Counted from the stretch's first letter, positions 8,188-17,878 are shown. The stretch: 64,000 nucleotides of DNA from Paenibacillus lupini (GCF_011761355.1 NZ_JAASRW010000008.1:243504-307503), one strand, 5' to 3'. Program-made: numbers and translations. The notes: generated by a model not told the origin, from the letters alone.

Positions 8188-10449
8188 TTGTCTATCAAGA
8201 CCAAGCTTGCATGGTTCATATCAATGACCGTTATTGTCATTTTAAGTTTAAATCTATCGATTTATTACTTCACGACCTCATCTCAGCTCAAGAAGGATGC
8301 TGAGCAGCAAATGATCGGCATTGCTAAGCAGATTGGCGAGACACTAGATTCCGCGCAGAAATCGAAGCAGCTTATTGAAGATTCCCTTGGAGATAAAATC
8401 CGAATTGCAGCTATAGAAGCACAAGCGAAGCTTGATCCCGATATTAATAAAATAAGTGCAGAACAGCTCGTACAATTGAGCCAGGAGCTTGGCGTTGATC
8501 ACATCACGTTATGGGCGAAGGCGGGTAATGACATTACCGTACAGAAGTCATCCAATCCCAAAGTTATTGGAGCAAGCTCGAAAGCGCTGGGATACTGGTA
8601 TACCGCTTTTAGTCAGCTGTTTGATTTACGCCAGGTCATCATCCCTCAAGGTCAGAAGCTGAATCATTTCTGGTCACCTCCAATAACGATCATCCCGTCC
8701 GATCTTAATGATGTGAACAAGCTTGGCTTCTATTACGATGACAAGAGCAACTATATTATTAATCCGATTGTTCATGCTGGTGCTTTCTTTGATCTCGAGA
8801 ACTTGAAGAGCAGCGATGCTATTGCGCAGCAAATTATCGAAGATGATCCGTCTATTCTGGAGCTCTCCGGTTTTGATCCTGCCTTTTATCATGACCCTCA
8901 GGTTATTGCCTTAAATGAAACGATTCCTCCGTTTAAACTAGATGACCAAAGCATCATATTCGGGTATTACAACTATGTAGACGAGCATGATTACACGAAT
9001 CTCATGAAGGCTGATCAGACCGGAGAGATTATCACCATCAAGTCAAAGATTCATGATCATAAGGTAATGAAAAGCTTTATCCCGATGTCCGGCGCCAGCA
9101 AGTCCATTATCGTCGTAAACTTTGATTATGACGCTATAAGTAAGCCGCTGTTCCATCAGCTTCTGATCCAGGCATTAATCTCACTTGGGTTAATCATTGT
9201 AACCCTTGCGGCCAGCTCATTTGTTGCAGGATTTATGATACGAACGCTGCAGCTCATTCTCAACCGGGTGAATGACATTTCACGGGGTAATTTCGGGGAA
9301 CAGATTCTGATTGAAAGCAATAATGAATTTGGCAAACTCGCTTCGCAGGTCAATGCAATGAGTCATAATTTGCATAACTATCAGACGCAGCTCACTGCAA
9401 CAGCCAAGGAGCTCCGCCATACGAAGCAATATCTGGAATCGTTCGTCAATAACACCTCTGATGCCATTCATGTGGTGGACCTTGAAGGCAGAACCATAGA
9501 TAGCAATAAAGCTTTCGAGTCTATGTTCGGTTGGACGCAAGAGGAGGCCTTTGGTCAAAAACTGAAGATGTTCACACCAGAGCTTCTACTGGATCTGATA
9601 GAAAAAGGCAACATGATCTTGAATGGGGGACAAGTTACAGATTACGAAATCGTACTGTATGATAAATGTTTCTTACCTGTTGAAGTCAGTATAACGTTGT
9701 CAGGTATCCGTGATGAACAAGGCCAAATCATTGCCTATGCATCCATTATCCGTGATATTGCCGAGCGCAAACGGACCGAAGAATATTTGCGACGTTCCGA
9801 GAAGCTGTCGGTTGTCGGGCAGCTTGCAGCGGGCGTAGCCCACGAGGTTCGCAACCCGCTTACTACACTGCGCGGCTTCGTTCAGCTGCTTCAGAAGGAC
9901 GGCAAGCTGGACAAGTCTTACTTGAATATTATGCTCTCTGAGCTTGACCGCATTAACCTGATTGTCAGTGAGTTTCTCGTCTTTGCAAAGCCGCAGGCCG
10001 ATCGTTATAAGGAAGTTGATCTGTACACGATTATGAATGAGATCGTCGTACTGCTCGATTCGGAAGCGAATATTCACAACATTCAAATGAAGACCTGCCT
10101 GGAACCTGGCGTTCCTCCGCTGAGATGCGAATCCAATCAGCTTAAGCAGGTGCTCGTCAATGTGATGAAGAACGGTATGGAAGCGATGCCTGACGGAGGA
10201 GAATTATCCCTCGAGCTGGTCCGTGAAACGGAAAATATGATCCTCATTCGGATAACCGATCAAGGAATTGGGATTCCTGAGGATGATCTGGCCCGTCTCG
10301 GCGAGCCTTTCTTCACAAGAAAAGCCGAGGGCAATGGCCTCGGCTTGATGATTAGTCAACAAATTATTCAGCATCATAAAGGAAACATTCAGTACAGCAG
10401 TAAGCTTGGCTCAGGGACTTGTGTTGAAATTCGTATCCCGCTTCATTAG
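8188..10449 (+). CDS. Membrane sensor histidine kinase with HAMP and PAS domains (sporulation-kinase type)
   Basis: A 753-residue kinase. Segment 8-28 is a first membrane helix, about 30-320 an extracytoplasmic sensor region and 324-346 a second helix. HAMP, PAS (about 414-530), HisKA and HATPase domains follow. The phosphoacceptor is His552 in AHEVRNPLTTLRGF, a box typical of KinA/KinB-like sporulation kinases. ATP-binding boxes DQGIGIPEDD and GNGLGLMI are intact. No response regulator gene is adjacent, which fits orphan kinases feeding a phosphorelay, although this is inferred. The TTG start follows AGGAGG by about nine bases. Its TAG stop overlaps the stop of the convergent ABC ATPase gene by two bases. 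Confidence 0.85.
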   Translation: MSIKTKLAWFISMTVIVILSLNLSIYYFTTSSQLKKDAEQQMIGIAKQIGETLDSAQKSKQLIEDSLGDKIRIAAIEAQAKLDPDINKISAEQLVQLSQELGVDHITLWAKAGNDITVQKSSNPKVIGASSKALGYWYTAFSQLFDLRQVIIPQGQKLNHFWSPPITIIPSDLNDVNKLGFYYDDKSNYIINPIVHAGAFFDLENLKSSDAIAQQIIEDDPSILELSGFDPAFYHDPQVIALNETIPPFKLDDQSIIFGYYNYVDEHDYTNLMKADQTGEIITIKSKIHDHKVMKSFIPMSGASKSIIVVNFDYDAISKPLFHQLLIQALISLGLIIVTLAASSFVAGFMIRTLQLILNRVNDISRGNFGEQILIESNNEFGKLASQVNAMSHNLHNYQTQLTATAKELRHTKQYLESFVNNTSDAIHVVDLEGRTIDSNKAFESMFGWTQEEAFGQKLKMFTPELLLDLIEKGNMILNGGQVTDYEIVLYDKCFLPVEVSITLSGIRDEQGQIIAYASIIRDIAERKRTEEYLRRSEKLSVVGQLAAGVAHEVRNPLTTLRGFVQLLQKDGKLDKSYLNIMLSELDRINLIVSEFLVFAKPQADRYKEVDLYTIMNEIVVLLDSEANIHNIQMKTCLEPGVPPLRCESNQLKQVLVNVMKNGMEAMPDGGELSLELVRETENMILIRITDQGIGIPEDDLARLGEPFFTRKAEGNGLGLMISQQIIQHHKGNIQYSSKLGSGTCVEIRIPLH

Positions 10450-11324
10450 CCTTCTTCAGGAGGAGACAGCATAATTCTGCCGTTCTCGATCTCCACCCTC
10501 GCTTTACGATGATCCTTAAATCCGGCCGCTTCCAAATAGCCTGCAGGCACTTGGAGACGGCCTGCTTTGTCTAATACCGCATATTCTACATGGGATTCCT
10601 TCTCGCTCTCGCCTTCCGTCAGCTCTGCCAGCTCCTCCAGATAGGATTTGCGGCGCAGCATCTCGGAAGAGATCTTGCCATCCCGAATAGATACGACTCG
10701 ATCAACCTTGCGGGCGAGTTCCGGGTCATGCGTTACGATTACGACCGTAAGGCCAAGCTCCCGGTTCAGCTTACGGAACAACTCCAATATTTGAGCGGCC
10801 ATCTTCGTATCAACCGAACCGGTTGGTTCGTCGGCAAGCAGTAAGCGTGGATGATTAGCCAGTGCAATAGCAATAGCTACCCGCTGCTGCTCTCCTCCGG
10901 ACAGCTGCTGCAGCTTATGATGAGCGCGGTGGGAGAGACCCACCGCCTCCAGCAGTTCCCGTGCCCGCTGCTGCTTGCGGCGGCCGTTCAGCAGAATCGG
11001 CAGCTCCACATTTTGCTGAGCCGTAAGATAAGGAATTAGGTTCCGGGCGTTATTTTGCCAGACGAATCCTACACTCTCCCTTTTGTACCTGACAAAGTCC
11101 TTTTCCTTAAACTTCATCAGATCCTTGCCATCCACATACAGGCTGCCTGCTGTCGGGCGGTCGAGCCCGCCCAGCATATTAAGCAGGGTGGATTTACCGC
11201 TGCCGCTGTTGCCGATAATCGCCATCAGCTCACCAGCCTCCACATGGAGGTCAAGCCCTTGCAGCGCGAATACTTCCAGCTCGTTTGCCTTGTAGATTTT
11301 GACCAATCCTTCGCATTGTATCAA
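10446..11324 (-). CDS. ABC transporter ATPase with C-terminal AbrB-like domain
   Basis: A 292-residue LolD/MacB-type ATPase with Walker A GNSGSGKST (39-47), signature LSGGEQQRV, Walker B LLLADEPTG and switch histidine VTHD. After the ATPase core, about 60 extra residues include VLDKAGRLQVPAGYLEAAGF and then VEIENGRIMLSP. This reads like a SpoVT/AbrB swapped-hairpin domain (usual form DxxGRhxIPxxLR...). Such tails could mediate dimer contacts or regulation. It is the last gene of the export operon, three bases after the permease. An ATP-binding subunit for the FtsX-type permease is the likely role. It is unclear why the operon has two ATPase genes. Confidence 0.85.
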   Translation of the reverse strand: MIQCEGLVKIYKANELEVFALQGLDLHVEAGELMAIIGNSGSGKSTLLNMLGGLDRPTAGSLYVDGKDLMKFKEKDFVRYKRESVGFVWQNNARNLIPYLTAQQNVELPILLNGRRKQQRARELLEAVGLSHRAHHKLQQLSGGEQQRVAIAIALANHPRLLLADEPTGSVDTKMAAQILELFRKLNRELGLTVVIVTHDPELARKVDRVVSIRDGKISSEMLRRKSYLEELAELTEGESEKESHVEYAVLDKAGRLQVPAGYLEAAGFKDHRKARVEIENGRIMLSPPEEG

Positions 11325-11327
11325 CGG

Positions 11328-14171
11328 TTAATCCTCCCCCAGCTTAATCGCCTGATGAATTTTGAGACGCGAGAGCATATAGCCAAGAATTATGAGCCCG
11401 ATTAGAATGGTCGATCCTACAAAGATATAAATGCGAATCGAATCGATTGGATCCACCATGACGCGGAACGGCGGCACCAGCTTCTGTGCATCAAAGGCAT
11501 TCTGGAATAAAGGAACAAACAGCCGGCTCGTCGTAAGCCCCGTCACCAATCCGATCACAATCGCTGCTCCGGATGTAAGAGCCTGCTCAACCGTAAGCAT
11601 CCCGATCAATTGACGAAGCGATAAACCCATCGCCCGCATAATGCCGTTCTGCAGCATTCTGCCACGAAGAATTAGCGTCCAGTAGAGCAGGAAGCCCGCA
11701 AAGCTAATCACAAGCGAAATAATAAAACCAAGGGTTAATGTCCCGTTGACGGCCATCAGGAACGGATCCGACTTCGCGGTATTCAGCTCGCTCCTTGTAT
11801 CTTTGATATCTACTATTCCTAGATTCTTATCTTCAATATCCCGGTACAGTGAATTGATGCTCGCACCTGGCTTCATCTTCAACCACACCTGATAAGGCTC
11901 CAGAGACAGATAGGTCTGAATTTGTAAGCGGCTGGCCACAATAAGCTTCGGCGCTGGTGCCTCAGCATCCCGAGGGTTCGGATTAAAGCCAGGGAAATAA
12001 TCAACAATGCCATAAACAACAAATGGCTGCATGTCGATATTTTCCCACCCGACCCAGATCGTATCTCCGGGCTTCAGTTCCTCCTGATCTGCCAGCGTCT
12101 TCGAGATCAGCACCGCGTTCTGCGCGGCTGCCATTAAGTTCAAATAATCATAATACGGATAATCAAGCAGGTCATCACGGAACCAGGACGTCTCTCCGAA
12201 TTCATCGGAGTCGATCCCCATGAGCTTCACCTCGCCGGAACCTTTTTCCGTGCTGTATGAGGCATCATTACGAATATATACTTTTGCCGTACTCTCTACA
12301 CCTGCCAGCTTGGTGTATGGATCAAACGGCGGTTCTGAGTAATGAATGACCGGAGCAGTGAGCGTTACACCTGCACCTTGCTGCGGTGCTCCTCCCGGTA
12401 CCTCAGGCGGCTTATCGTTCGGCCAATTGGCCTGAAGCACAACGTCCGCACCATTCGCATAACGAATACGGTCATCCGCATTATGGTTGATCGTACGAGC
12501 GGCGCTCGCACTGAACATCCCCGTTGCAATCGTCATCATCAGGAACACCATTAAGAACTGGTAGCCTGCGCTCGAGCGTCCAACCTGAATAAGTGTCGCG
12601 TACATGGAAGGCGGCCACCATTTGCGTCCGATCCAGTAGACTAGTCTTAAGAAATAAGGATAAACACGCAGAAGCAGCATACCCGCACCAAGAATAAATA
12701 AAGCAGGCACCGCAAATTGCAATGGATCAATATGCAGCGCTTCATTATCGAGCCCAAGGGTTTGCAGCGTCTTCATCCGTTCACGGAATACTCGAAGGCC
12801 GTACAAAGAAACAGCAAGGGCAATAACATCAAGGAACAGCTTATGCCAAAACGGCGTTTGCTGCATTCTAGCCATTTGCTGCTTATGACCAACAATCGTT
12901 GTTCTTGTCGCGAAGATAACCGGTACAAGCATAACGATCAGGGCAATAACCGCTGCAGCTGCTGCATAGAGGTATACTTCACTATTCAGATGGACGCGGA
13001 CCCCGGAACGTTGAACGAAGGACATGAATCCATTTGAGGAACCAAGCACCTTCGTCAGGAACAACCCAAGCGGAGGTCCCGCAGCAACAGCTATTGCGCC
13101 AAGAAGGACATATTCCACCAAATAAGAGAGCATGATTTGCCATCGGGCAGCTCCACGGCTCCGCAGAACAGCGATCTCATTCTTTTGCCGATTCGTGATT
13201 AGATTCGATACCATAAAGACATATAAGCCAAGCATAGCCAGCACTGGCACGTTAAGCGACCACATCAGAATGCGTAAATTTTCCGAGCTCTTGAAGTATC
13301 GCTCAATGACATCCACATATTGCGCTTCAAGCGTGTAATGATAGCTTGATTTTACTTGTGCCTTCAACAGCGCAGCAGCCTGTAAATACTGATCAATATT
13401 GTTAAGCTCAAAGTCCTCATACTTCGGCACGATATGCCAGGCATTCGAATTCACAAGAAGGCGATGCGTCTGGATAAATTCCTTCTGAAGCACGTCGCTG
13501 TTCAGCACAAGGGAGTTGGTAAACGACCCCAAATCCGGTGATAGGAAGAAGAGATCATCATCTTCCTTCTTCGTGATGACACCAACCGGCTTCACGCGGA
13601 CAGCGGTTTTATTCAGATCTTCAAAAACAAACGTGGAATCCAGTACGGTATGCAGGTTGTTTAATCCTTTTTCCGTAACAAGCACCTCATAGACCCCATC
13701 CACAGGCTCGTTTGCCGGCATCCGTCCGTCAATCAGCTTAATATGCTCCTCCAGCCCATTCACGGCAACCAGACTGGTCCGGTACACTTTCTTCTTCTCA
13801 TCCGGCGGAGGTGGAAGCTCAGAACTTAGGTCAAAAGAGGAAGTCGTCATATCCATTGTTTTCTCGAGCAGGGCAACCGGATAGAGCGGAAGCACTTTAT
13901 TATTCATAAACCGCTCATTCGTCTGCATCTGCTTGATACGTTGCTCTGCATTATTGACCCCGATATAAGTAAATCTCATATTCATCGTGCCCGGGTAGGA
14001 GCTTAGCTTCGAGTTTTCCAGCTCCTTCACCAGCATACGGGACAGAATGGCTTCGGTATAAGTCGGAATGCTGGAGACCAAGCCAACCGTAATGACAAGT
14101 CCGATCAGCAAGCTGAGCTCCAGCCATTTGTTTTGCGTCATTTTACGCACAATCATGGACAATAAAGCCAC
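11328..14171 (-). CDS. FtsX/MacB-type ABC transporter permease
   Basis: A large permease of 947 residues. A first membrane helix is followed by a long extracytoplasmic domain. A cluster of helices comes next in the middle, including the conserved ALLRSRGAARWQI-like loop (AVLRSRGAARWQIML). A second extracytoplasmic domain and three C-terminal helices complete the duplicated FtsX layout. Such proteins work with LolD-type ATPases as mechanotransmission exporters for lipoproteins, peptides or antibiotics. The start chosen is GTG with GGAGG seven bases upstream; a TTG seven codons earlier would place the ribosome site inside the gene. It lies between the adaptor lipoprotein gene and the second ATPase gene. 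Confidence 0.85.
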   Translation of the reverse strand: MALLSMIVRKMTQNKWLELSLLIGLVITVGLVSSIPTYTEAILSRMLVKELENSKLSSYPGTMNMRFTYIGVNNAEQRIKQMQTNERFMNNKVLPLYPVALLEKTMDMTTSSFDLSSELPPPPDEKKKVYRTSLVAVNGLEEHIKLIDGRMPANEPVDGVYEVLVTEKGLNNLHTVLDSTFVFEDLNKTAVRVKPVGVITKKEDDDLFFLSPDLGSFTNSLVLNSDVLQKEFIQTHRLLVNSNAWHIVPKYEDFELNNIDQYLQAAALLKAQVKSSYHYTLEAQYVDVIERYFKSSENLRILMWSLNVPVLAMLGLYVFMVSNLITNRQKNEIAVLRSRGAARWQIMLSYLVEYVLLGAIAVAAGPPLGLFLTKVLGSSNGFMSFVQRSGVRVHLNSEVYLYAAAAAVIALIVMLVPVIFATRTTIVGHKQQMARMQQTPFWHKLFLDVIALAVSLYGLRVFRERMKTLQTLGLDNEALHIDPLQFAVPALFILGAGMLLLRVYPYFLRLVYWIGRKWWPPSMYATLIQVGRSSAGYQFLMVFLMMTIATGMFSASAARTINHNADDRIRYANGADVVLQANWPNDKPPEVPGGAPQQGAGVTLTAPVIHYSEPPFDPYTKLAGVESTAKVYIRNDASYSTEKGSGEVKLMGIDSDEFGETSWFRDDLLDYPYYDYLNLMAAAQNAVLISKTLADQEELKPGDTIWVGWENIDMQPFVVYGIVDYFPGFNPNPRDAEAPAPKLIVASRLQIQTYLSLEPYQVWLKMKPGASINSLYRDIEDKNLGIVDIKDTRSELNTAKSDPFLMAVNGTLTLGFIISLVISFAGFLLYWTLILRGRMLQNGIMRAMGLSLRQLIGMLTVEQALTSGAAIVIGLVTGLTTSRLFVPLFQNAFDAQKLVPPFRVMVDPIDSIRIYIFVGSTILIGLIILGYMLSRLKIHQAIKLGED

Positions 14172-14207
14172 GGGTAAGCCTCCACTCTGCAAAAAATATA
14201 AATTGAA

Positions 14208-15230
14208 TTAGTTCAGAACGATCGTTTGGCCTTCCTTCAGCCCGCGTAAAATTTCCACTTCTGTCGATGATTGAATGCCAACCTCGACATCGACTTCCCG
14301 TAATGCTTTCCCCTCAAGTACCCGGACGAACGTACGTCCCAGATACGAGCGCAGTCCACTTTTTGGTATAAGAACGGCGTTCTTATGCTCTACTAATACA
14401 ATAGATACATTCGCGCTCGAACCAATCTCCACTCCCTCGGGGAGTTTGTCCACTGTCGCATATAAGGTGCTGGCATATCTTGATTTCAAATCTGCATCAG
14501 TCGTCACAGGAGCCGATGCAGGGGTCTGTACGACTTTACCGGTCGACTCATAATCATTACCTGCTGTAATAACAGCACTCATTCCTACATCTACTTCACC
14601 AATACTGCCTGCATCGGAAGAACGGTAAGCAAATCGCAGCTTCGTTGGATCAGCTACTCTTACAAGCGTCTGATAGGGCTGAACAAAATCACCCTCTGCA
14701 AGCTCTTCTACAAAGACAACCTGACCGTTCATGGTTGCCCGCAGCTTACTCTGCTCATCGGTCTGCTCCAGCTTCGCAAGCTTCAGCTTCTCAATCTCCA
14801 GCTGCAGCTCGGCCATATGCCTTTCCTCTTCGCTGCCGCCCTGCTTGGCCTGTTTCACCGCATAGCTGGCGCGCTCTACCCCCAGCTTCTGCTCCAGCAG
14901 TTGTACATCAAGTCCATCAACAACCAGTTCAGCAAGCAGATCGCCCTTTTTCACTTCATCCCCGGACGAAACATACAGCTTATTCAGCCTGCCGCCTTGG
15001 GATTTGAACTGAGCGAGCTCGCTGTTCGTCGATTCGAAGATACCGGACCCTCTTACTTCACGGCGGATATCTCCCATCTTCACTTCATCCGTTGAGTAAT
15101 TCTGCTCCGCAGGCTTCACCAGCGGCGGCTTAAGCGGTTCCTCCTCGTTAGGAATAAGTGAGCATCCAGCAAGTAAGGACAAGCTAACAAGCAGTGACAT
15201 CGCCAAACTATAGTTTCGCAGCTTCAACAA
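14208..15230 (-). CDS. HlyD/MacA-type adaptor lipoprotein of the ABC exporter
   Basis: The product is about 340 residues. A lipoprotein signal ends in LLAGC (Cys23), so it should sit on the outer face of the membrane. A barrel-sandwich hybrid domain contains GRLNKLYVSSGDEVKKGD, a glutamine/leucine/lysine-rich coiled coil follows at about 100-160, and then a beta-barrel and membrane-proximal domain. It should couple the FtsX-type permease to its substrate. GGAGG is nine bases before this TTG. A neighbouring TTG or an ATG three codons upstream are alternatives, and reading is open further. The start lies within the end of the ATPase gene, indicating translational coupling. Confidence 0.82.
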   Translation of the reverse strand: MLKLRNYSLAMSLLVSLSLLAGCSLIPNEEEPLKPPLVKPAEQNYSTDEVKMGDIRREVRGSGIFESTNSELAQFKSQGGRLNKLYVSSGDEVKKGDLLAELVVDGLDVQLLEQKLGVERASYAVKQAKQGGSEEERHMAELQLEIEKLKLAKLEQTDEQSKLRATMNGQVVFVEELAEGDFVQPYQTLVRVADPTKLRFAYRSSDAGSIGEVDVGMSAVITAGNDYESTGKVVQTPASAPVTTDADLKSRYASTLYATVDKLPEGVEIGSSANVSIVLVEHKNAVLIPKSGLRSYLGRTFVRVLEGKALREVDVEVGIQSSTEVEILRGLKEGQTIVLN

Positions 15231-15942
15231 TGGTCCCATCCTCCAATTCATAGACTTCATCCACAATTTCCATAATGGCCGGGTCATGTGTCGTCATGAC
15301 GATTGTCATTCCCTCTTCCCGTACCAAATTACGCAGCACACTTAAAATATGTAGTCCTGTCCGGCTGTCAAGCTCCGCAGTTGGCTCATCTGCAAGCAGC
15401 AGCTTTGGCTTATGAGCAATTGCCCGGGCAATTGCTGTACGCTGCTGCTCGCCGCCGGACATCTCGAACGGACGGTGATGCATCCGCGGCTTAAGCCCGA
15501 CATAGTCGAGTGCTTGCAAAGCCGCTTCCTTCCTAGCGGAAGCAGGTACACCCGCAATCCGCATCGCAAACTCCACGTTCTCATAAGCGGACATGAGCGG
15601 AAATAACGCAAAGGATTGGAATATCAGCCCCATCTGCGTTCTGCGAATATCTCCACGTGCTTTGTCTGACAGCCCGCTTAATACCTGGCCGTCAAAGTTC
15701 ACGGTCCCTTCTGTCGGTAAGTCGAGTGCCCCTAGTAAATTCAGAAGTGTTGTTTTACCAGAGCCCGAACGTCCCTTCAAGGCGACAAGCCGCCCCCGCG
15801 CAATTGATAGATTAACGCCCTGCAGCACAACTGCAGCGCCGGTACCGCGGCCAAATGTACGCTTCAAACCCTCTACTTGGAGCAAGGTCTGCTCTGCTGT
15901 GAACGGCTCATATTCCCTAGCGTACTGGGGAGAATCTGTCAT
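15208..15942 (-). CDS. ABC exporter ATPase (LolD/MacB type)
   Basis: First gene of the four-gene export operon, 244 residues. It has Walker A GRSGSGKTT, signature MSGGEQQRTA, Walker B LLLADEPTA and switch histidine TTHD. It is a standard LolD-family ATPase without a C-terminal extension, unlike the second ATPase of the operon. GAGGGG lies nine bases before the ATG. A TTG three codons upstream would overlap the ribosome site. It overlaps the adaptor gene by about 20 bases. Confidence 0.87.
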   Translation of the reverse strand: MTDSPQYAREYEPFTAEQTLLQVEGLKRTFGRGTGAAVVLQGVNLSIARGRLVALKGRSGSGKTTLLNLLGALDLPTEGTVNFDGQVLSGLSDKARGDIRRTQMGLIFQSFALFPLMSAYENVEFAMRIAGVPASARKEAALQALDYVGLKPRMHHRPFEMSGGEQQRTAIARAIAHKPKLLLADEPTAELDSRTGLHILSVLRNLVREEGMTIVMTTHDPAIMEIVDEVYELEDGTIVEAAKL

Positions 15943-16095
15943 TTTGCTCAACCCCTCTTCTTTCTTTGGAACTGTTGATATTCGTCTATGATGTAACCGC
16001 TGTCAAAATTCGTCGTCGCCTTGGATTTTACAGGAACTTACAGAGGGTGTAAATGCCATTTTTATAGGGTTTATAGCAATGACCATATAAGACGT

Positions 16096-16171
16096 AAAAA
16101 AGAGCATACCCCGGGTCAATGTCATTAAGTTAAGTTTCTATCTTAATGACATTGACCTAAGGCTGCTCTTT
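16096..16171 (-). terminator. Large hairpin terminator after the acetyltransferase gene
   Basis: Outer arms AAAGAGCA/TGCTCTTT and inner 15-bp arms GTCAATGTCATTAAG/CTTAATGACATTGAC form a 73-nt two-part hairpin. It is followed on the minus strand by six T. It also lies about 150 bp upstream of the ABC export operon, shielding it from read-through. Confidence 0.75.
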
Positions 16172-16177
16172 CCCAAA

Positions 16178-16738
16178 CTATCCCTTCCCAAGCCTCGTGC
16201 AATAACGGAAGAAAGGCTTCAGATTCTCCTGTTGCAGAAGCGGAACGGCCACTTCAATCTGATGGGTCTCCCAATCCCACCACTTCACTAGCATCAGTCT
16301 CTCAATAACATCAGGCGGAAACCGGTACTTGATAATGCGCGCAGGGTTACCGCCAACAATCGCATACGGAGGAACATCCTTCGTCACCAGCGCATGTGTC
16401 CCTACAATGGCCCCATGACCAATGGTTACCCCGGACAAGATCGTTGCGTAATGCCCGATCCAGACATCATTACCGATCGTAACATTGCCGTTGGTCTTGG
16501 CTCCCTCCGTAAAGTGCTGCGTCATATAAGCGGTAAAAGGGAACGTCGACACCCACTCGTAATGATGGTTGCCTCCCAAAAAAATCGTTGCCGTGTTCGA
16601 CACGGAACAAAACCTGCCGATTGTCGCAATCGTATTTTCCGTCCACGACAATACGATAGGCGTGCCCATCGTATAGGGGCCGATAAACAATTTATTGTTA
16701 ACCTGGCGAGGTGGCAGCATATCTAATATATATTTCAT
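16178..16738 (-). CDS. Xenobiotic (CatB/Vat-like) O-acetyltransferase, start uncertain
   Basis: A left-handed beta-helix acetyltransferase with the family signature GNDVWIGHYATILSGVTIG and the following GAIVGTHALVTKDVPPYAIVGGNPA. The region TIGRFCSVSNTATIFLGGNHH is also typical. Relatives acetylate chloramphenicol, streptogramins or unknown substrates. From this ATG the product is 186 residues, shorter than the usual 205-220. In the same frame the upstream sequence (beginning SRRDKACELQPYIRR) looks protein-like for about 60 codons up to an ATG at 16942, but no ribosome site is seen there and that stretch includes the lipL promoter. GTG at 16747 is another candidate. Confidence 0.75.
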   Translation of the reverse strand: MKYILDMLPPRQVNNKLFIGPYTMGTPIVLSWTENTIATIGRFCSVSNTATIFLGGNHHYEWVSTFPFTAYMTQHFTEGAKTNGNVTIGNDVWIGHYATILSGVTIGHGAIVGTHALVTKDVPPYAIVGGNPARIIKYRFPPDVIERLMLVKWWDWETHQIEVAVPLLQQENLKPFFRYCTRLGKG

Positions 16739-16871
16739 GTTGCTCACTATTTCATCACTCTCCGAGATGTCATCATATCTGGCTTCATGAGCAGTATATT
16801 CATAGAATGTTCGTTCCGTACAGGCTATACCCGGCAGGCAGCGGCGGATATATGGCTGCAGCTCGCATGCC

Positions 16872-16900
16872 TTGTCACGACGGGATGGGATTAGTATGAT
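16872..16900 (+). promoter_or_regulatory. Sigma-A-type promoter of lipL
   Basis: TTGTCA and TATGAT are separated by exactly 17 bases, about 40 bp before the lipL start codon. Confidence 0.6.
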
Positions 16901-16940
16901 TGGAGTATTAGAGCTGAAATAGAGAGGAAGGTGAACAGCC

Positions 16941-17780
16941 ATGAAATGGAGTGCAATAGAGCAGCTTGGGGAGCGAAGTCTTATCCTGCTGGATCGGATG
17001 AATGACTTCTCGGAAGAAGACCCCTTGTATGCATTTGCCTTGGACGAGCTGCTATGCAGAAGCACGGGACGTGGTGGACCAGCTGTCTGCCATGTGTGGC
17101 GCCACCCGCGCGCTTTCATCATGGGGCTGCGCGACAGCCGTTTGCCAGGTGCAGGGGCTGCCCGTAACCTGCTCGAGACAGCAGGCTGGGCAACTGCGGT
17201 CCGTAATTCCGGCGGAGCAGCTGTGCCGCTTGATACAGGCGTCGTTAATCTGTCACTCATTTTGCCAAAGAGTAATGCAATGGATTTCCACTTTCATAAC
17301 AACTTCGAGCAGATGTATGAGCTGATTCGATTAGCCCTGCAAGGATCCGGCAAGTCGGTGGACAAGGGCGAGATCACTGGTGCATACTGCCCAGGCGACT
17401 TCGATTTGAGCATCGGAGGATATAAATTTTGTGGTATCGCTCAGCGGCGGCAAGCGCAGGCCATTGTTGTCCAAGCGTTTATTGTAGCGGAAGGCTCAGG
17501 GGCGGAGCGCGCCCGCCTTGTCCGCTCGTTCTATAATCAGGCAGCTGCAGGCGCTGATCCAGAACTTTACCCACTCGTTGTGGAAAATAGTATGGCAAGC
17601 CTCGAGGAGCTCGCTGGGCTTGGCTCGGAGGCGGCACATGTCTTCGCGGATGCCGTGAAGCAAGTGATTGCGGATGCCAAACGTAGTGCTGGTATCACTG
17701 CCGAAACCAGCCTCATCCTGCCTTCCGCCGAGCAAATCCGCGAGATGACAGAGACTTTGCATAATCGTTATGCGATATAA
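16941..17780 (+). CDS. lipL: Octanoyl-[GcvH]:protein N-octanoyltransferase LipL
   Basis: A 279-residue cytoplasmic enzyme of lipoic acid biosynthesis, almost the length of B. subtilis LipL (281). It moves octanoyl groups from GcvH to the E2 subunits of the oxo-acid dehydrogenases by way of a cysteine thioester. The catalytic Cys falls at 150 in GAYCPGDFDLSIGG and the conserved Lys at 162 (YKFCGIAQRR), the same numbers as in B. subtilis. A GGAAGGTG ribosome site precedes the ATG. It is a single gene with its own promoter and a double-hairpin terminator. Confidence 0.92.
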   Translation: MKWSAIEQLGERSLILLDRMNDFSEEDPLYAFALDELLCRSTGRGGPAVCHVWRHPRAFIMGLRDSRLPGAGAARNLLETAGWATAVRNSGGAAVPLDTGVVNLSLILPKSNAMDFHFHNNFEQMYELIRLALQGSGKSVDKGEITGAYCPGDFDLSIGGYKFCGIAQRRQAQAIVVQAFIVAEGSGAERARLVRSFYNQAAAGADPELYPLVVENSMASLEELAGLGSEAAHVFADAVKQVIADAKRSAGITAETSLILPSAEQIREMTETLHNRYAI

Positions 17781-17786
17781 GAAAAG

Positions 17787-17875
17787 AGAGCATCTCACGT
17801 AAGGAGATGCTCTGCAGGAGTGAAGGCTGTTCCCTCGTCATCTTGATGACTTGGGAGACAGCCTTTACTTTTTAC
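17787..17875 (+). terminator. Double hairpin terminator after lipL
   Basis: A first hairpin AGAGCATCTC/GAGATGCTCT starts six bases after the stop. A second, AGGCTGT...ACAGCCT with inner GTCAT/ATGAC pairing, is followed by TTACTTTTT. Confidence 0.65.
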
Positions 17876-17878
17876 CAC

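Noticed and set aside
8037..8240. A 67-codon minus-strand frame across the kinase start
   Set aside because: Overlaps the kinase promoter and start with no ribosome site or family match.
16743..17260. Long N-terminal extension of the acetyltransferase frame through lipL
   Set aside because: The part beyond 16942 is a mirror of the lipL gene and has low-complexity composition unlike the enzyme family.
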